Assembly: GCA_044598425.1 (NCBI GenBank)
Contig: CP172536.1
Location: 1,860,001-1,924,000 of the forward strand
From: JAEVLT01 sp044598425
Lineage (GTDB): Bacteria; Bacillota; Bacilli; Bacillales; Cytobacillaceae
Direction of reading: 5' to 3'
DNA length: 64,000 bases
The position numbers were made by a program, and so were the translations under genes. Below, in pieces: positions 32,773 through 40,928 of this stretch; position 1 is the first letter of the stretch, and every line of letters starts with the position of its first letter. The notes below the pieces were generated by a model that saw only the letters and a program-made list of their open reading frames with translations, was not told the origin of the DNA and did no database searches.

Positions 32773-33438
32773 TTGAAAGTTCGCGAAATTAAACGGGAAG
32801 CGAAACAAGCTTTGAAAGGAAAATGGGGTTTAGCGATTCTTTTTTCCATCCTCACATTGGCAATTAATTCGATCGTACCATTAGTAATGGAAATCCTTTT
32901 TAGCGGAGGATTCGGCGCATGGAGCAATACCGATAATCCTCCTGTTCCGGCACAAGTGGTTTCATGGATTTTTACGATTGCCTTAAGCCCGGTCATTTAT
33001 GGCTATTATTCCGTTTTTCTTGATATAGAAAGAAGCAAACCGGTAAACGTTAAAAATTTATTTTACGCCTTTGATGCCTCGATTTATTTTAAAGTGTTAG
33101 GGATTTATTTTTTAACGACCTTGTACACCATTCTATGGAGCTTCCTGCTTATCATTCCGGGGATTATCAAAGCGATTTCTTACTCTCAAGTCTATTTTAT
33201 CGTAAAAGATGATCCGGAAATTGGAGTAAATGCGGCTATAACAAAAAGCAGAAAAATGATGAACGGTTATAAGGGAAAGTATTTCCTCTTACTGCTTAGT
33301 TTTATCGGATGGGCAATCCTCGGTACACTCACAGCCGGAATCGCCTTTCTCTGGATTGTGCCCTATTACACTGCTTCTCTCGCTGCATTTTATGAGAATC
33401 TAGCAAAAAATACAGAAAGTAAGACAGTGGATTTTTAA
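32773..33438 (+). CDS. DUF975 family membrane protein
   Basis: A 221-residue membrane protein with about five or six helices. The N-terminal MKVREIKREAKQALKGKWGL and the central YSQVYFIVKDDPEIGVNAAI-TKSRKMMNGYKGKYFLL are the DUF975 signatures. Function unknown. TTG start with GGGGGAG eight bases upstream. Ends in a strong terminator shared with the opposing transporter gene. Confidence 0.85.
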   Translation: MKVREIKREAKQALKGKWGLAILFSILTLAINSIVPLVMEILFSGGFGAWSNTDNPPVPAQVVSWIFTIALSPVIYGYYSVFLDIERSKPVNVKNLFYAFDASIYFKVLGIYFLTTLYTILWSFLLIIPGIIKAISYSQVYFIVKDDPEIGVNAAITKSRKMMNGYKGKYFLLLLSFIGWAILGTLTAGIAFLWIVPYYTASLAAFYENLAKNTESKTVDF

Positions 33439-33440
33439 AT

Positions 33441-33484
33441 AACAAGAGCCGTTCCAAGACATCAAGCTGGAACGGCTCTTGTTA
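33441..33484. terminator. Bidirectional terminator, DUF975 / EamA transporter
   Basis: AACAAGAGCCGTTCCA and its exact complement, 11-base loop, between convergent genes. Confidence 0.88.
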
Positions 33485-33502
33485 ATAAATCTCTATTATA
33501 AA

Positions 33503-34339
33503 TTATATCTTCGTAAAAACAATCCCCAGCAGCGCTGAAAAGACACCGATAATTTGATGCATTTTCATTTTTTCTTTAAAAACCCAATAACCGGCTAAAA
33601 CGACAACAAGGCAATTGAGGCTGACAATTGGAAAAACAATGCTGGCAGTACCCATTTTAAGCGCATAAAAATAAAAACTGTAGCCGATAATGCTAATCAA
33701 CCCTACTAATGCACCTGTTGCGACTTCCGGACGGCGCCATTTCTCTTTAGCCAGCAAACTGGATACAGCTAAATACACACTGCCCCCGCTATACATCGAA
33801 ATAAGCGTACTGAGAGAGTCCATGTGAAGATAGGAGCTTGTTTTCATTAAAATTCCCAATATACCAAAAGCCAAAATGGCCAGCACGACTCGCATTACCC
33901 AGGATATATAGTTCACATTTCGGTTTGAAGACGGCGAGTATTGAATGATAACAGCAGAGCCAAGCATGACAACGATGCCAACCCATTGAATGCTGGTAAT
34001 ATGCTCATGAAAAATAAACCCTGCGCTCAAGATTGGCAGAATAGCATTTGTTCCAATCAGTGGTGAAGTCAAACTGGCCGGACCTTTTTCAAAAGCTTTT
34101 GACATTTGGATATTTCCAACAGCATTTAAGACTCCGATTATTGATCCAAGCAAAATCGTGATCCCATTCAAATGAAGAGCCCCATTTGCAAGTCCATAGA
34201 TACTTGTAAGTAAAAAAGCGACAAAATAAAAGAAAAATTGAATATGTACTTTCGACAAACCCTTTCCTGTACTCCATTTAAAAATGGTATTGTTTGTTCC
34301 AAAACTCAAAGTTGTAATAAGTGCAGCAACAACCCACAT
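33503..34339 (-). CDS. EamA/DMT family transporter
   Basis: A 278-residue ten-helix transporter with two EamA repeats: ALITTLSFGTNNTIFKWSTG opens the first, VVLAILAFGILGILMKTSSY the second, and GVFSALLGIVFTKI ends it. Substrate not predictable. ATG at 34339 with GAAGGA seven bases upstream. Stand-alone gene. Confidence 0.85.
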   Translation of the reverse strand: MWVVAALITTLSFGTNNTIFKWSTGKGLSKVHIQFFFYFVAFLLTSIYGLANGALHLNGITILLGSIIGVLNAVGNIQMSKAFEKGPASLTSPLIGTNAILPILSAGFIFHEHITSIQWVGIVVMLGSAVIIQYSPSSNRNVNYISWVMRVVLAILAFGILGILMKTSSYLHMDSLSTLISMYSGGSVYLAVSSLLAKEKWRRPEVATGALVGLISIIGYSFYFYALKMGTASIVFPIVSLNCLVVVLAGYWVFKEKMKMHQIIGVFSALLGIVFTKI

Positions 34340-34570
34340 AGTGTTCCTTCTCTCCCGATTAGTATCCATCCTATTTTAATCCGCATTTCAACGATTCACA
34401 ATATTTTTTTAACCCGGCTGCTCTTCTTCTCTCAAATCACCTTGAAAATTGTTGTTATTTCGGGAATAAACACTTGTTTTGATAGCTTTTGTCAACCGGC
34501 AGGAAAATGAACGGCTGAGTGGTGAATTATAAAATAGATAGATTTGTATAGAGAGGGTTGAAGAACGGTT

Positions 34571-35446
34571 ATGAAAGCTTACACCTTAAAAGAAATTTCA
34601 AAAAAAATCAATGTTTCACCGAGCACTCTTAAGCAATGGGAAAAAGACCTGGAAGGCCTGCTTATCATTCCGCGGACGAAACAAGGAGCACGTTTCTATA
34701 CAGAGAAAGAACTTGCACATTTAAATGATATTAAAGAGCTTTACGATACTTATACGAACAATGAAACCATTCGACAATTGTGGCAAGAAAAACTAGAAGC
34801 AAAAATACAAGAAACTGCAGTTGAACTTATACCGCAGCCTCTTGAAACATCTCTTGCCGTCCTGTCGGATGAAATGCGGTCTAGCGGGGAGCCGAACAAT
34901 CATTCGGATGATTTTTTTACCGCAATGGATACGTACAAACAAACCTTTTTAAGCGAAGTAAAGAATGAGATTCGCAGTGTGGTTCGAAAGGAGGTTGTAG
35001 ACGAAATGAAGAAGGAAATTTCAAAAGGTATGCTTCACACTGTTAAATCATTGTCCGATTCAATTTATAAATCGAATGCCAATACGCAGGCGGACATAGC
35101 CGTACTTGCAGGTGCCGTCGACAAAATTTCTGAACAAACAACCGAAAACTATCACTCTATTTCCAATCGGATCGTAAATCAAGCGCTGGAAACATCTGAG
35201 GAGATTTTTACTTTGTCCAAACAGCTATCTGAAACGTCAGAAGAACTTGCTCATTATATCGATATCACAAATAATGGAATAGATAATTTAACAGAGGCAA
35301 TTGTGAAAGAACGAGAAAATTTTGCGGAAGATCTCGATCAGTTTCGTCATGAAATCAGGCAGCGGGAAGTTGCCTTTCAAACAATGCTAACAGGTTTCCG
35401 CGAAGCAGCCCCTTCCCGGGTGAAGAAATGGTGGCAGTTCTGGTAA
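34571..35446 (+). CDS. MerR-type HTH protein with long coiled coil (RacA neighbour)
   Basis: A 291-residue protein. Residues 1 to about 60 form a MerR-like winged helix (YTLKEISKKINVSPSTLKQW, GARFYTEKELAHLNDI). From about 110 on it is almost all helix with heptad pattern (KNEIRSVVRKEVVDEMKKEI and onward), ending in a basic-aromatic tail RVKKWWQFW. Similar HTH/DUF3967-type proteins occur in Bacillus. It lies 57 bases upstream of racA in the same direction and shares its layout, so a role in DNA tethering or segregation at the membrane is an inference. Confidence 0.65.
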   Translation: MKAYTLKEISKKINVSPSTLKQWEKDLEGLLIIPRTKQGARFYTEKELAHLNDIKELYDTYTNNETIRQLWQEKLEAKIQETAVELIPQPLETSLAVLSDEMRSSGEPNNHSDDFFTAMDTYKQTFLSEVKNEIRSVVRKEVVDEMKKEISKGMLHTVKSLSDSIYKSNANTQADIAVLAGAVDKISEQTTENYHSISNRIVNQALETSEEIFTLSKQLSETSEELAHYIDITNNGIDNLTEAIVKERENFAEDLDQFRHEIRQREVAFQTMLTGFREAAPSRVKKWWQFW

Positions 35447-35503
35447 TCGCGAATCTATACCTGCAAGATTGCAAAAAATCAATGATAAATGGGGGAATTA
35501 TAC

Positions 35504-36016
35504 GTGAATACAGGCGAAGTAGCAAAAATGCTTGGGGTGTCTGTCAGTACTGTTCAACGCTGGGTTAAACAATTGGAACTGCCAATGGATAAAAATGACA
35601 GGGGGCACTATATTTTTAATGAAGACGATTTTGAACTTTTAAAAAGAATTCAGGAGCATATTCAAAATGGCGTACTCCTCCATGAAATCACTCAACTTTC
35701 TGAAAAAAAGACTCGGAAAGGAACAATCAAACAGCAACCTGAACATGGACTGGAGAAACTGTCCACCCGAATTAGCGATTTAGAGGTCAAGCTGTACTCA
35801 AGAGCCGATTCTGTTGCTTCCTATCAGCTTTTGCAGCACCGCAAAGAAATTGAGGAATTACAGAATCAGGTGCAATCATTACTTAATCGTATCGAAGCAC
35901 TTGAAAATGAAAAGAAAGTCAAGAACGCAGCCGAAAAACCACTCGTTCTCGACCAGCCAACGAAACCAAGAAAAGTAAAAAAGAAAAATATTGTGAGTTT
36001 CTTGTTTGGATTTTAA
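35504..36016 (+). CDS. racA: Polar chromosome-anchoring protein RacA
   Basis: A 170-residue protein with N-terminal MerR-like HTH (NTGEVAKMLGVSVSTVQRW, KQLELPMDKNDRGHYIF), a central coiled coil (about residues 80-145) and a basic, hydrophobic tail ending KKKNIVSFLFGF. In B. subtilis RacA binds GC-rich sites near the origin and tethers the chromosome to the cell pole through DivIVA when sporulation starts. The GTG at 35504 (GGGGGAA upstream) gives an N-terminus that matches B. subtilis RacA; an ATG 15 bases earlier contains the ribosome site. Confidence 0.85.
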   Translation: MNTGEVAKMLGVSVSTVQRWVKQLELPMDKNDRGHYIFNEDDFELLKRIQEHIQNGVLLHEITQLSEKKTRKGTIKQQPEHGLEKLSTRISDLEVKLYSRADSVASYQLLQHRKEIEELQNQVQSLLNRIEALENEKKVKNAAEKPLVLDQPTKPRKVKKKNIVSFLFGF

Positions 36017-36277
36017 TGCAATGAGGGAATCGCCCTTTTTGATATTGGGAGATTCTCTATTCACCTTATAAGTTTACATAACATTTTTACAGTATAATAA
36101 AACAGCTGTCGATCACAACGGTAGCTGTTTTTGTCAAAGTCTTAATTCAACCAATGGTTTCCTCTTGAACAACTGGTAAAATATTGTTATACAATCAAAT
36201 CATTTTGAAACACTAACGATTATTGATAGAATTTCTATGGAAGATTTTTAAAAGATGCTGCAAAGGAAGATGTCACA

Positions 36278-37312
36278 ATGGCACAACAAAAACAAAACCA
36301 GAAACGGCTAAGTGATATACGTTTTTCCGTTCTAGACCTTGCTCCTATTATTAAAGGAGGCACACCTGCCCAGGCTTTCATAAACATGGTTGATTTAGCT
36401 CAACATGCTGAAAAATGGGGCTACAATCGCTACTGGCTTGCTGAACATCACAGCATGCCAGGGATCGCCAGTTCAGCAACGGCTGTTGTTATTGGCCATG
36501 TTGCTGCAAATACTTCGAGAATACGGGTCGGATCAGGAGGCATCATGCTGCCGAATCACGCCCCTCTTGTGATTGCGGAACAGTTTGGCACACTGGAGTC
36601 CCTTTTTCCCGGAAGAATTGATTTAGGCCTCGGCCGGGCTCCAGGAACAGATCAGCTTACAGCCCATGCGCTAAGGCGCGACCGCCGCAGCGACGGTTCT
36701 GATTTTCCAGAACAATTAGACGAGCTGCGGGCATATTTGGAGCCGCCAACAAATACAGGAAAAAGATACGTCCGTGCAATTCCAGGTGAAGGTGCCGCTA
36801 TTCCTATCTGGCTTCTAGGTTCAAGCGGCTATAGTGCCCAATTAGCGGGACAACTTGGCTTGCCATTTTCCTTTGCAAGCCACTTTGCCCCAGAAAATAC
36901 ATTACAGGCACTCGAACGATACCGCCGAAACTTTAGACCCTCTGAAGTTCTCGATGAACCATATGTGATGGTGGGAGTCAATGTGATTGCGGCAAAAACA
37001 GACGAAGAAGCTCAATGGTTAGCCACATCCATGGCTCAGCAATTTTTAAGCCTAATTCGGAATAACCCAGGACAGCTGCAGCCGCCGGTTGAAAATATCG
37101 ATGAGCTGGCAACGGATTATGAAAAAGTATTGCTTCAACAGAGACAGGCCGCTTCGATTGTCGGGTCTCCCGAAACGGTGAAAGAACAACTACAGGCATT
37201 TCTGGATAAAACACAGGCCAATGAAATGATTGTCAACGCTCAAATCTATGATCATCAAGCACGTCTGCACTCTTATGAATTGTTGGCTGAAATCTTTAAA
37301 GACCAACAGTAA
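36278..37312 (+). CDS. LLM class flavin-dependent oxidoreductase (luciferase-like)
   Basis: A 344-residue FMN-dependent (alpha/beta)8 barrel of the bacterial luciferase superfamily, MsnO8/YceB-like subgroup: RFSVLDLAPIIKGGTPAQAF, YWLAEHHSMPGIASSATAVV, RIRVGSGGIMLPNHAPLVIA and LGLGRAPGTDQLTAHALRR are the conserved blocks. Physiological substrate unknown. Start ATG with AAGGAAGATG upstream. Single gene with its own terminator. Confidence 0.88.
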   Translation: MAQQKQNQKRLSDIRFSVLDLAPIIKGGTPAQAFINMVDLAQHAEKWGYNRYWLAEHHSMPGIASSATAVVIGHVAANTSRIRVGSGGIMLPNHAPLVIAEQFGTLESLFPGRIDLGLGRAPGTDQLTAHALRRDRRSDGSDFPEQLDELRAYLEPPTNTGKRYVRAIPGEGAAIPIWLLGSSGYSAQLAGQLGLPFSFASHFAPENTLQALERYRRNFRPSEVLDEPYVMVGVNVIAAKTDEEAQWLATSMAQQFLSLIRNNPGQLQPPVENIDELATDYEKVLLQQRQAASIVGSPETVKEQLQAFLDKTQANEMIVNAQIYDHQARLHSYELLAEIFKDQQ

Positions 37313-37328
37313 GATAACGGTTCCATGT

Positions 37329-37369
37329 AAAAAGGTTAGTGCCGCTTGCAGGGCACTAACCTTTTTTAA
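37329..37369. terminator. Terminator after the LLM oxidoreductase
   Basis: AAAGGTTAGTGCC/GGCACTAACCTTT hairpin followed by T4; between convergent reading frames. Confidence 0.88.
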
Positions 37370-37376
37370 TTAATAT

Positions 37377-37856
37377 TTAGCTTTTTTTCATGTATTCAGG
37401 ATAATTTTTTCTGATTTCTTCGGGCGGAAGCTGCTTAGCGATCGCCAAATCCTTTATACATTCATCATCATAGCTAAGCCAGGCACCATATTGTCTTTTA
37501 ATCAGCCGTTCCGCTTCTGCAAAAGAATTGAAGGACAGCCCAATCGCTTTGTTCTGAATCATGACAATAAATCTTTGCTCTCTATTCGGTATAATATAAA
37601 ACTTTTTCCCTTCCCGATTTTGATAGGCTGTCCCGTAATCTGCTTCTTTCATATTAAGTACATTCTTCTCCGGGTCAGACTTTATGGTCGGAATGGCGAA
37701 GAGATCAATGACAAACTTTTTAAACGTTTCTTCCGTCATTTCACATCCTGAAGCTTTCGGATGTCCCCCGCCACCAAATTTTTTTGCAAATTCCGCAACG
37801 TTTACTGTATCATGAATGGTAAAGCTTAACCAACTACCATCACCTTCTAATTTTTT
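37377..37856 (-). pseudogene. Truncated DHH/DHHA1 phosphoesterase (NrnB-like), C-terminal remnant
   Basis: The frame from 37856 down encodes GSWLSFTIHDTVNVAEFAKK, then the DHHA1 nucleotide motif FGGGGHPKASGCEM and about 120 residues more. The motif normally lies near residue 300 of NrnB/YngD-type oligoribonucleases of about 400 residues. Here a TGA precedes it by some 30 codons and no start codon or DHH domain exists upstream. A 120-residue internal ATG frame remains (37739-37377). So this is a 5'-truncated gene; sequence upstream is non-coding. Confidence 0.75.
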
Positions 37857-37937
37857 TCATAAACCTTATTTTAGGTAAATCAATCAATATTATTCCAACT
37901 ATTTGAAAATCACAGAAATCGTTTTTAATCGAAAGGC

Positions 37938-38034
37938 AAAAAAAAACCTTTGAATAGAGATTCAAAGGCACAAAAGAGCCAAGCTGTCGCGCAAAGCCCA
38001 TCATTTAGGAGGTCTAAACTTTGAAAGTTTAACC
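37938..38034 (-). ncRNA. Candidate small RNA with anti-Shine-Dalgarno motif
   Basis: On the minus strand TTGAAA (38063-38068) and TAAAAT (38041-38046), spacing 16, form a plausible sigma-A promoter. About 97 bases later there is a perfect terminator CCTTTGAAT/ATTCAAAGG followed by nine T residues (37947-37968). No reading frame fits. The predicted RNA starts with a TAAACT/AGTTTA hairpin and then exposes GACCTCCT (38014-38007), complementary to ribosome binding sites, as in C-rich regulatory RNAs of Firmicutes. It could instead be an orphan leader of the truncated DHH gene. Confidence 0.4.
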
Positions 38035-38204
38035 AATTTCATTTTAACATATTTTTAAAATATTTCAATAGTTTAAACCTTTAATGTGGTCAAGCGTGAA
38101 AGAATTTTTCGTGTGGAAAATCAGTTTTCCATAGTGCTTTTTCCACAAAAAAGCAGTATATTTGTACAGTGTAAAGAATTTTTAGTAGACAGAAGGTTTT
38201 ACAG

Positions 38205-39305
38205 TTGGAAATATTCAACCGCAACAACAAACTCATTCGATTTTTCGTTGCTTTTTTCGTCGCCCTGACAGGGAGCATTGTATTCGGTTACTTGCATACC
38301 CCTATTCCATGGCTCTTAGGGCCAATGTTTGCTGTATTGATTGGTTCAAGATTTGGAAAAATTGATTATTTTTGGCCACGCCAGATTCGGGACATTGGTT
38401 TAATCTTTGTCGGGTATTCAATCGGTTTATCATTCACCAAAAATGCACTGCTGCAAATACTGAGAAACTTGCCGTCGATGTTTTTAATGACTGTTTTGCT
38501 TGTCTTATTTTGTGCCGGTATCGCTTTTTTTGTCTCTAAGTTAACAAATGTCGATTATCCGACCGCATTAACCGGCAGTATTCCGGGCGGGCTGTCACAG
38601 ATGATTATTTTTGCTGAAGAGGTGAAAGGAATCGACATCACCACGGTTACCTTTCTTCAAGTTTCTCGACTGATGATGATTGTTTTCTTTATTCCATTTC
38701 TTGCATTCTCTCCATTTTTCGCAAATGAAAAAGTTAACAACATCATTTCCAATCGTGCTCAAGTTTCGGTGTCATCTGCTGGACCGTTTTTTCCGAACAT
38801 TCTTCTTTTTGCCATTGTTTGTGTTATTTTTGCCATCGTTGGAAAAAAACTCAAGTTTCCCACTCCCTACTTATTAGGCCCCATTCTTGGAACAGCGATT
38901 TTTTCGATTGAGGGATTCCATGGACCGTCATTGCCCGCGCCAATATTAGATGTTTCTCAATTTATGATTGGCGGGTATATTGGATTATTGTTAAAGCCTG
39001 AAAAGCTTCAGCACAAAGCAAAAATCATCTCACTTGCTCTGATCAGCGGCATGGTGATGATTGTTGGCTCACTATTATTGAGTCTTTTGCTGGTTTATCA
39101 AAACCATATTTCACCTGCAACTAGTTTATTAAGCACTGCGCCGGGAGGGATGGATCAAATGGGTATTCTCGCACATGAAATCCATGCTAACTTATCAATG
39201 GTAACAGGATACCAGTTATTTCGTCTCTTTTTCATTTACTTTGCTATTCCCCCATTGCTTCGATGGTTCTTTAAAATCGCAGCCAGAAAGGCAGCAAAAG
39301 CATAA
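38205..39305 (+). CDS. AbrB family (PF05145) membrane protein
   Basis: A 366-residue membrane protein with two duplicated AbrB-type halves. The hallmark pairs are PIPWLLGPMFAVLIG and TALTGSIPGGLSQMII in the first half, and PYLLGPILGTAIF with LLSTAPGGMDQMGIL in the second. These proteins are often misnamed ammonia monooxygenase or AbrB regulator; they are likely transporters of unknown substrate. TTG start with AGAAGG upstream. Unrelated to the DNA-binding AbrB. Confidence 0.8.
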   Translation: MEIFNRNNKLIRFFVAFFVALTGSIVFGYLHTPIPWLLGPMFAVLIGSRFGKIDYFWPRQIRDIGLIFVGYSIGLSFTKNALLQILRNLPSMFLMTVLLVLFCAGIAFFVSKLTNVDYPTALTGSIPGGLSQMIIFAEEVKGIDITTVTFLQVSRLMMIVFFIPFLAFSPFFANEKVNNIISNRAQVSVSSAGPFFPNILLFAIVCVIFAIVGKKLKFPTPYLLGPILGTAIFSIEGFHGPSLPAPILDVSQFMIGGYIGLLLKPEKLQHKAKIISLALISGMVMIVGSLLLSLLLVYQNHISPATSLLSTAPGGMDQMGILAHEIHANLSMVTGYQLFRLFFIYFAIPPLLRWFFKIAARKAAKA

Positions 39306-39310
39306 AAAAA

Positions 39311-39340
39311 TGGGTTAGCCCATTCTTAGGTGCTAACCCG
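39311..39340. terminator. Terminator after the AbrB-type permease
   Basis: GGGTTAGC/GCTAACCC hairpin; on the minus strand it is followed by ATTTTTTT, so it may serve the opposing small gene too. Confidence 0.75.
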
Positions 39341-39352
39341 TATAGTCATACA

Positions 39353-39504
39353 TTAAAAAAGATGCTTAATGAAGCGGAAAATAGCTTTTAGGCCCGCAGT
39401 AAAAACTGCTTCAATGATTTCTCCGCCAGCTTCTTCGGCAACCGACTTAACAAATCGCTTCCCCTTCGATTCTCTTTTCTTTTTTTTATCCTAAATTTGA
39501 ACAT
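39353..39504 (-). pseudogene. Small gene (about 50 codons) with frameshift in a run of eight A
   Basis: AGGAG lies six bases before an ATG (39504). Frame 1 reads MFKFRIKK and then enters A8; the protein-like continuation, KRFVKSVAEEAGGEIIEAVF then TAGLKAIFRFIKHLF and stop, is one base out of phase. One extra A would join them into about 50 residues, basic first and amphipathic after. As read, translation gives a 38-residue unrelated tail. Either a homopolymer sequencing error, a recent mutation, or slippage. Family not recognised. Confidence 0.5.
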
Positions 39505-39735
39505 TTTTTTCTCCTATCTACTCAGATCGAAAGCTTTTTTTTCGAAAAATTTTTCAAGTTACATGCTCCCCTATTTTAGACTGATTGTGGTTACCAACAC
39601 CATACCACTTTACTGCCTTAAGGGAAGTGAATTTTCATATTAACCTTATTTTAACCTTTTGAATAATTTGTGCATTCTATATCTTATTAACCGATACCGG
39701 TTTTTTTGCAAGATAAAGCATGATATTCGACACAC

Positions 39736-39766
39736 TGACAACTTATATGTTATTATGAAGTTGTCA
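39736..39766. promoter_or_regulatory. Inverted repeat upstream of opuFA: candidate BusR operator
   Basis: TGACAACTT (39736-39744) and AAGTTGTCA (39758-39766) form a perfect 9-bp inverted repeat with 13 bases between, overlapping the only plausible -10 hexamer (TATTAT, 39751-39756). The rest of 39505-39735 is A/T-rich with no gene seen. Confidence 0.5.
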
Positions 39767-39803
39767 CATAATCAAACAATTTTTTGAAATGGGGAATCAA
39801 ACG

Positions 39804-40928
39804 TTGATACAGTTTAAAAGCATCGTAAAAAAGTATCGAACAAAGACCATCATCGATGAGTTTACACTCGACATTAAGGCAGGACAATTAGTTGTTTTTA
39901 TTGGCCCGAGCGGCTGCGGAAAAACAACTCTACTAAAAATGATAAATAAACTCATTGAACCGACATCCGGGAAAATCTATGTAAATGGGACCGACATCTC
40001 GCAAATGAATGCCATTGAGTTAAGACGAAACATTGGATATGTCATTCAAAATACCGGTCTCTTTCCGCATATGTCAATTCAAGAAAATCTTGAACTGATC
40101 CCAAAGCTAAAAGGAGAGAGCCCCGAATCGATAACAAAGAAAACCGTCGATTTACTAAATATGGTAGGATTGAATCCTGAAGAATATTTGCACAGATATC
40201 CGAAAGAATTGAGCGGCGGCCAGCAACAAAGAGTTGGTGTTGCAAGAGCCTTTTCAACCGACTCCGATATTATTTTAATGGATGAACCATTTAGCGCTCT
40301 TGACCCCGTAACAAGAAGTACTCTTCAGGATGAATTGTACCAAATGCAAAAAGAATTAAATAAAACGATTATCTTCGTTACTCACGATATGGATGAGGCC
40401 ATTAAAATTGCAGATAAAATTTGTATGTTAAAAGATGGCCACATTCTCCAATACGATACCCCAGAAAACATCTTAAAAAACCCAGCGAATCATTTTGTGG
40501 AAGATTTCATTGGAAAGCGAAGAGTTTGGAACAACCCGGAATTATTAAAAGCAGATGATATTATGATCCCCCATCCTGTCAAGATTACAGCAAAAAGAAC
40601 AGTGCTGCAGGCAATTGAAATTATGAAAGAACAAAAAGTTGATAGTTTAATTGTTACGGATCGAAACCAACTTCTTTTAGGTATCGTTACCTTAAAAGGA
40701 ATACAGTTGCTTGAGCGAAATTTAACACTTGAAGAAATAATGGAGAAAAAAGTTCAATCAGTCTATCAGGATACAAATTTAATCGCTGTTTTAGCCACAA
40801 TGAACGAACACAAAATCGGCTACTTGCCTGTTGTGAATAGCGCCAACCAATTAATTGGTCTGATCACAAGAAGCAGCATTTTATCCGCTTTAAGTAGCCA
40901 ATTAATTGATTTGGAGGTATCTTTTTAA
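39804..40928 (+). CDS. opuFA: Compatible-solute ABC transporter ATPase with CBS pair (OpuFA type)
   Basis: A 374-residue ATPase of the quaternary-ammonium uptake family: Walker A GPSGCGKTTLL, signature ELSGGQQQRVGVARAF, Walker B DIILMDEPFSALDP. From about residue 250 there are two CBS motifs (MIPHPVKITAKRTVLQAIEI; VQSVYQDTNLIAVLATM), a place where c-di-AMP binds in OpuCA. TTG at 39804 preceded by TGGGGAA gives the standard N-terminus MIQFKSIVKKY; an ATG five codons earlier includes the ribosome site. Overlaps opuFB by one base. Confidence 0.88.
   Translation: MIQFKSIVKKYRTKTIIDEFTLDIKAGQLVVFIGPSGCGKTTLLKMINKLIEPTSGKIYVNGTDISQMNAIELRRNIGYVIQNTGLFPHMSIQENLELIPKLKGESPESITKKTVDLLNMVGLNPEEYLHRYPKELSGGQQQRVGVARAFSTDSDIILMDEPFSALDPVTRSTLQDELYQMQKELNKTIIFVTHDMDEAIKIADKICMLKDGHILQYDTPENILKNPANHFVEDFIGKRRVWNNPELLKADDIMIPHPVKITAKRTVLQAIEIMKEQKVDSLIVTDRNQLLLGIVTLKGIQLLERNLTLEEIMEKKVQSVYQDTNLIAVLATMNEHKIGYLPVVNSANQLIGLITRSSILSALSSQLIDLEVSF

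Noticed and set aside
37967..38020. Plus-strand GCAAAGCC ... GGTCTAAAC resembling part of a c-di-GMP-I (GEMM) riboswitch
   Set aside because: The GAAA-loop hairpin, the GACGCAAAGC context and the downstream GGTAGC/GGTTGCC block are all missing, and the terminator here reads on the minus strand.
38011..38031. AGGAGGT on the plus strand as a ribosome site for a small gene
   Set aside because: The only following start (TTG at 38020) reads three codons to a stop.
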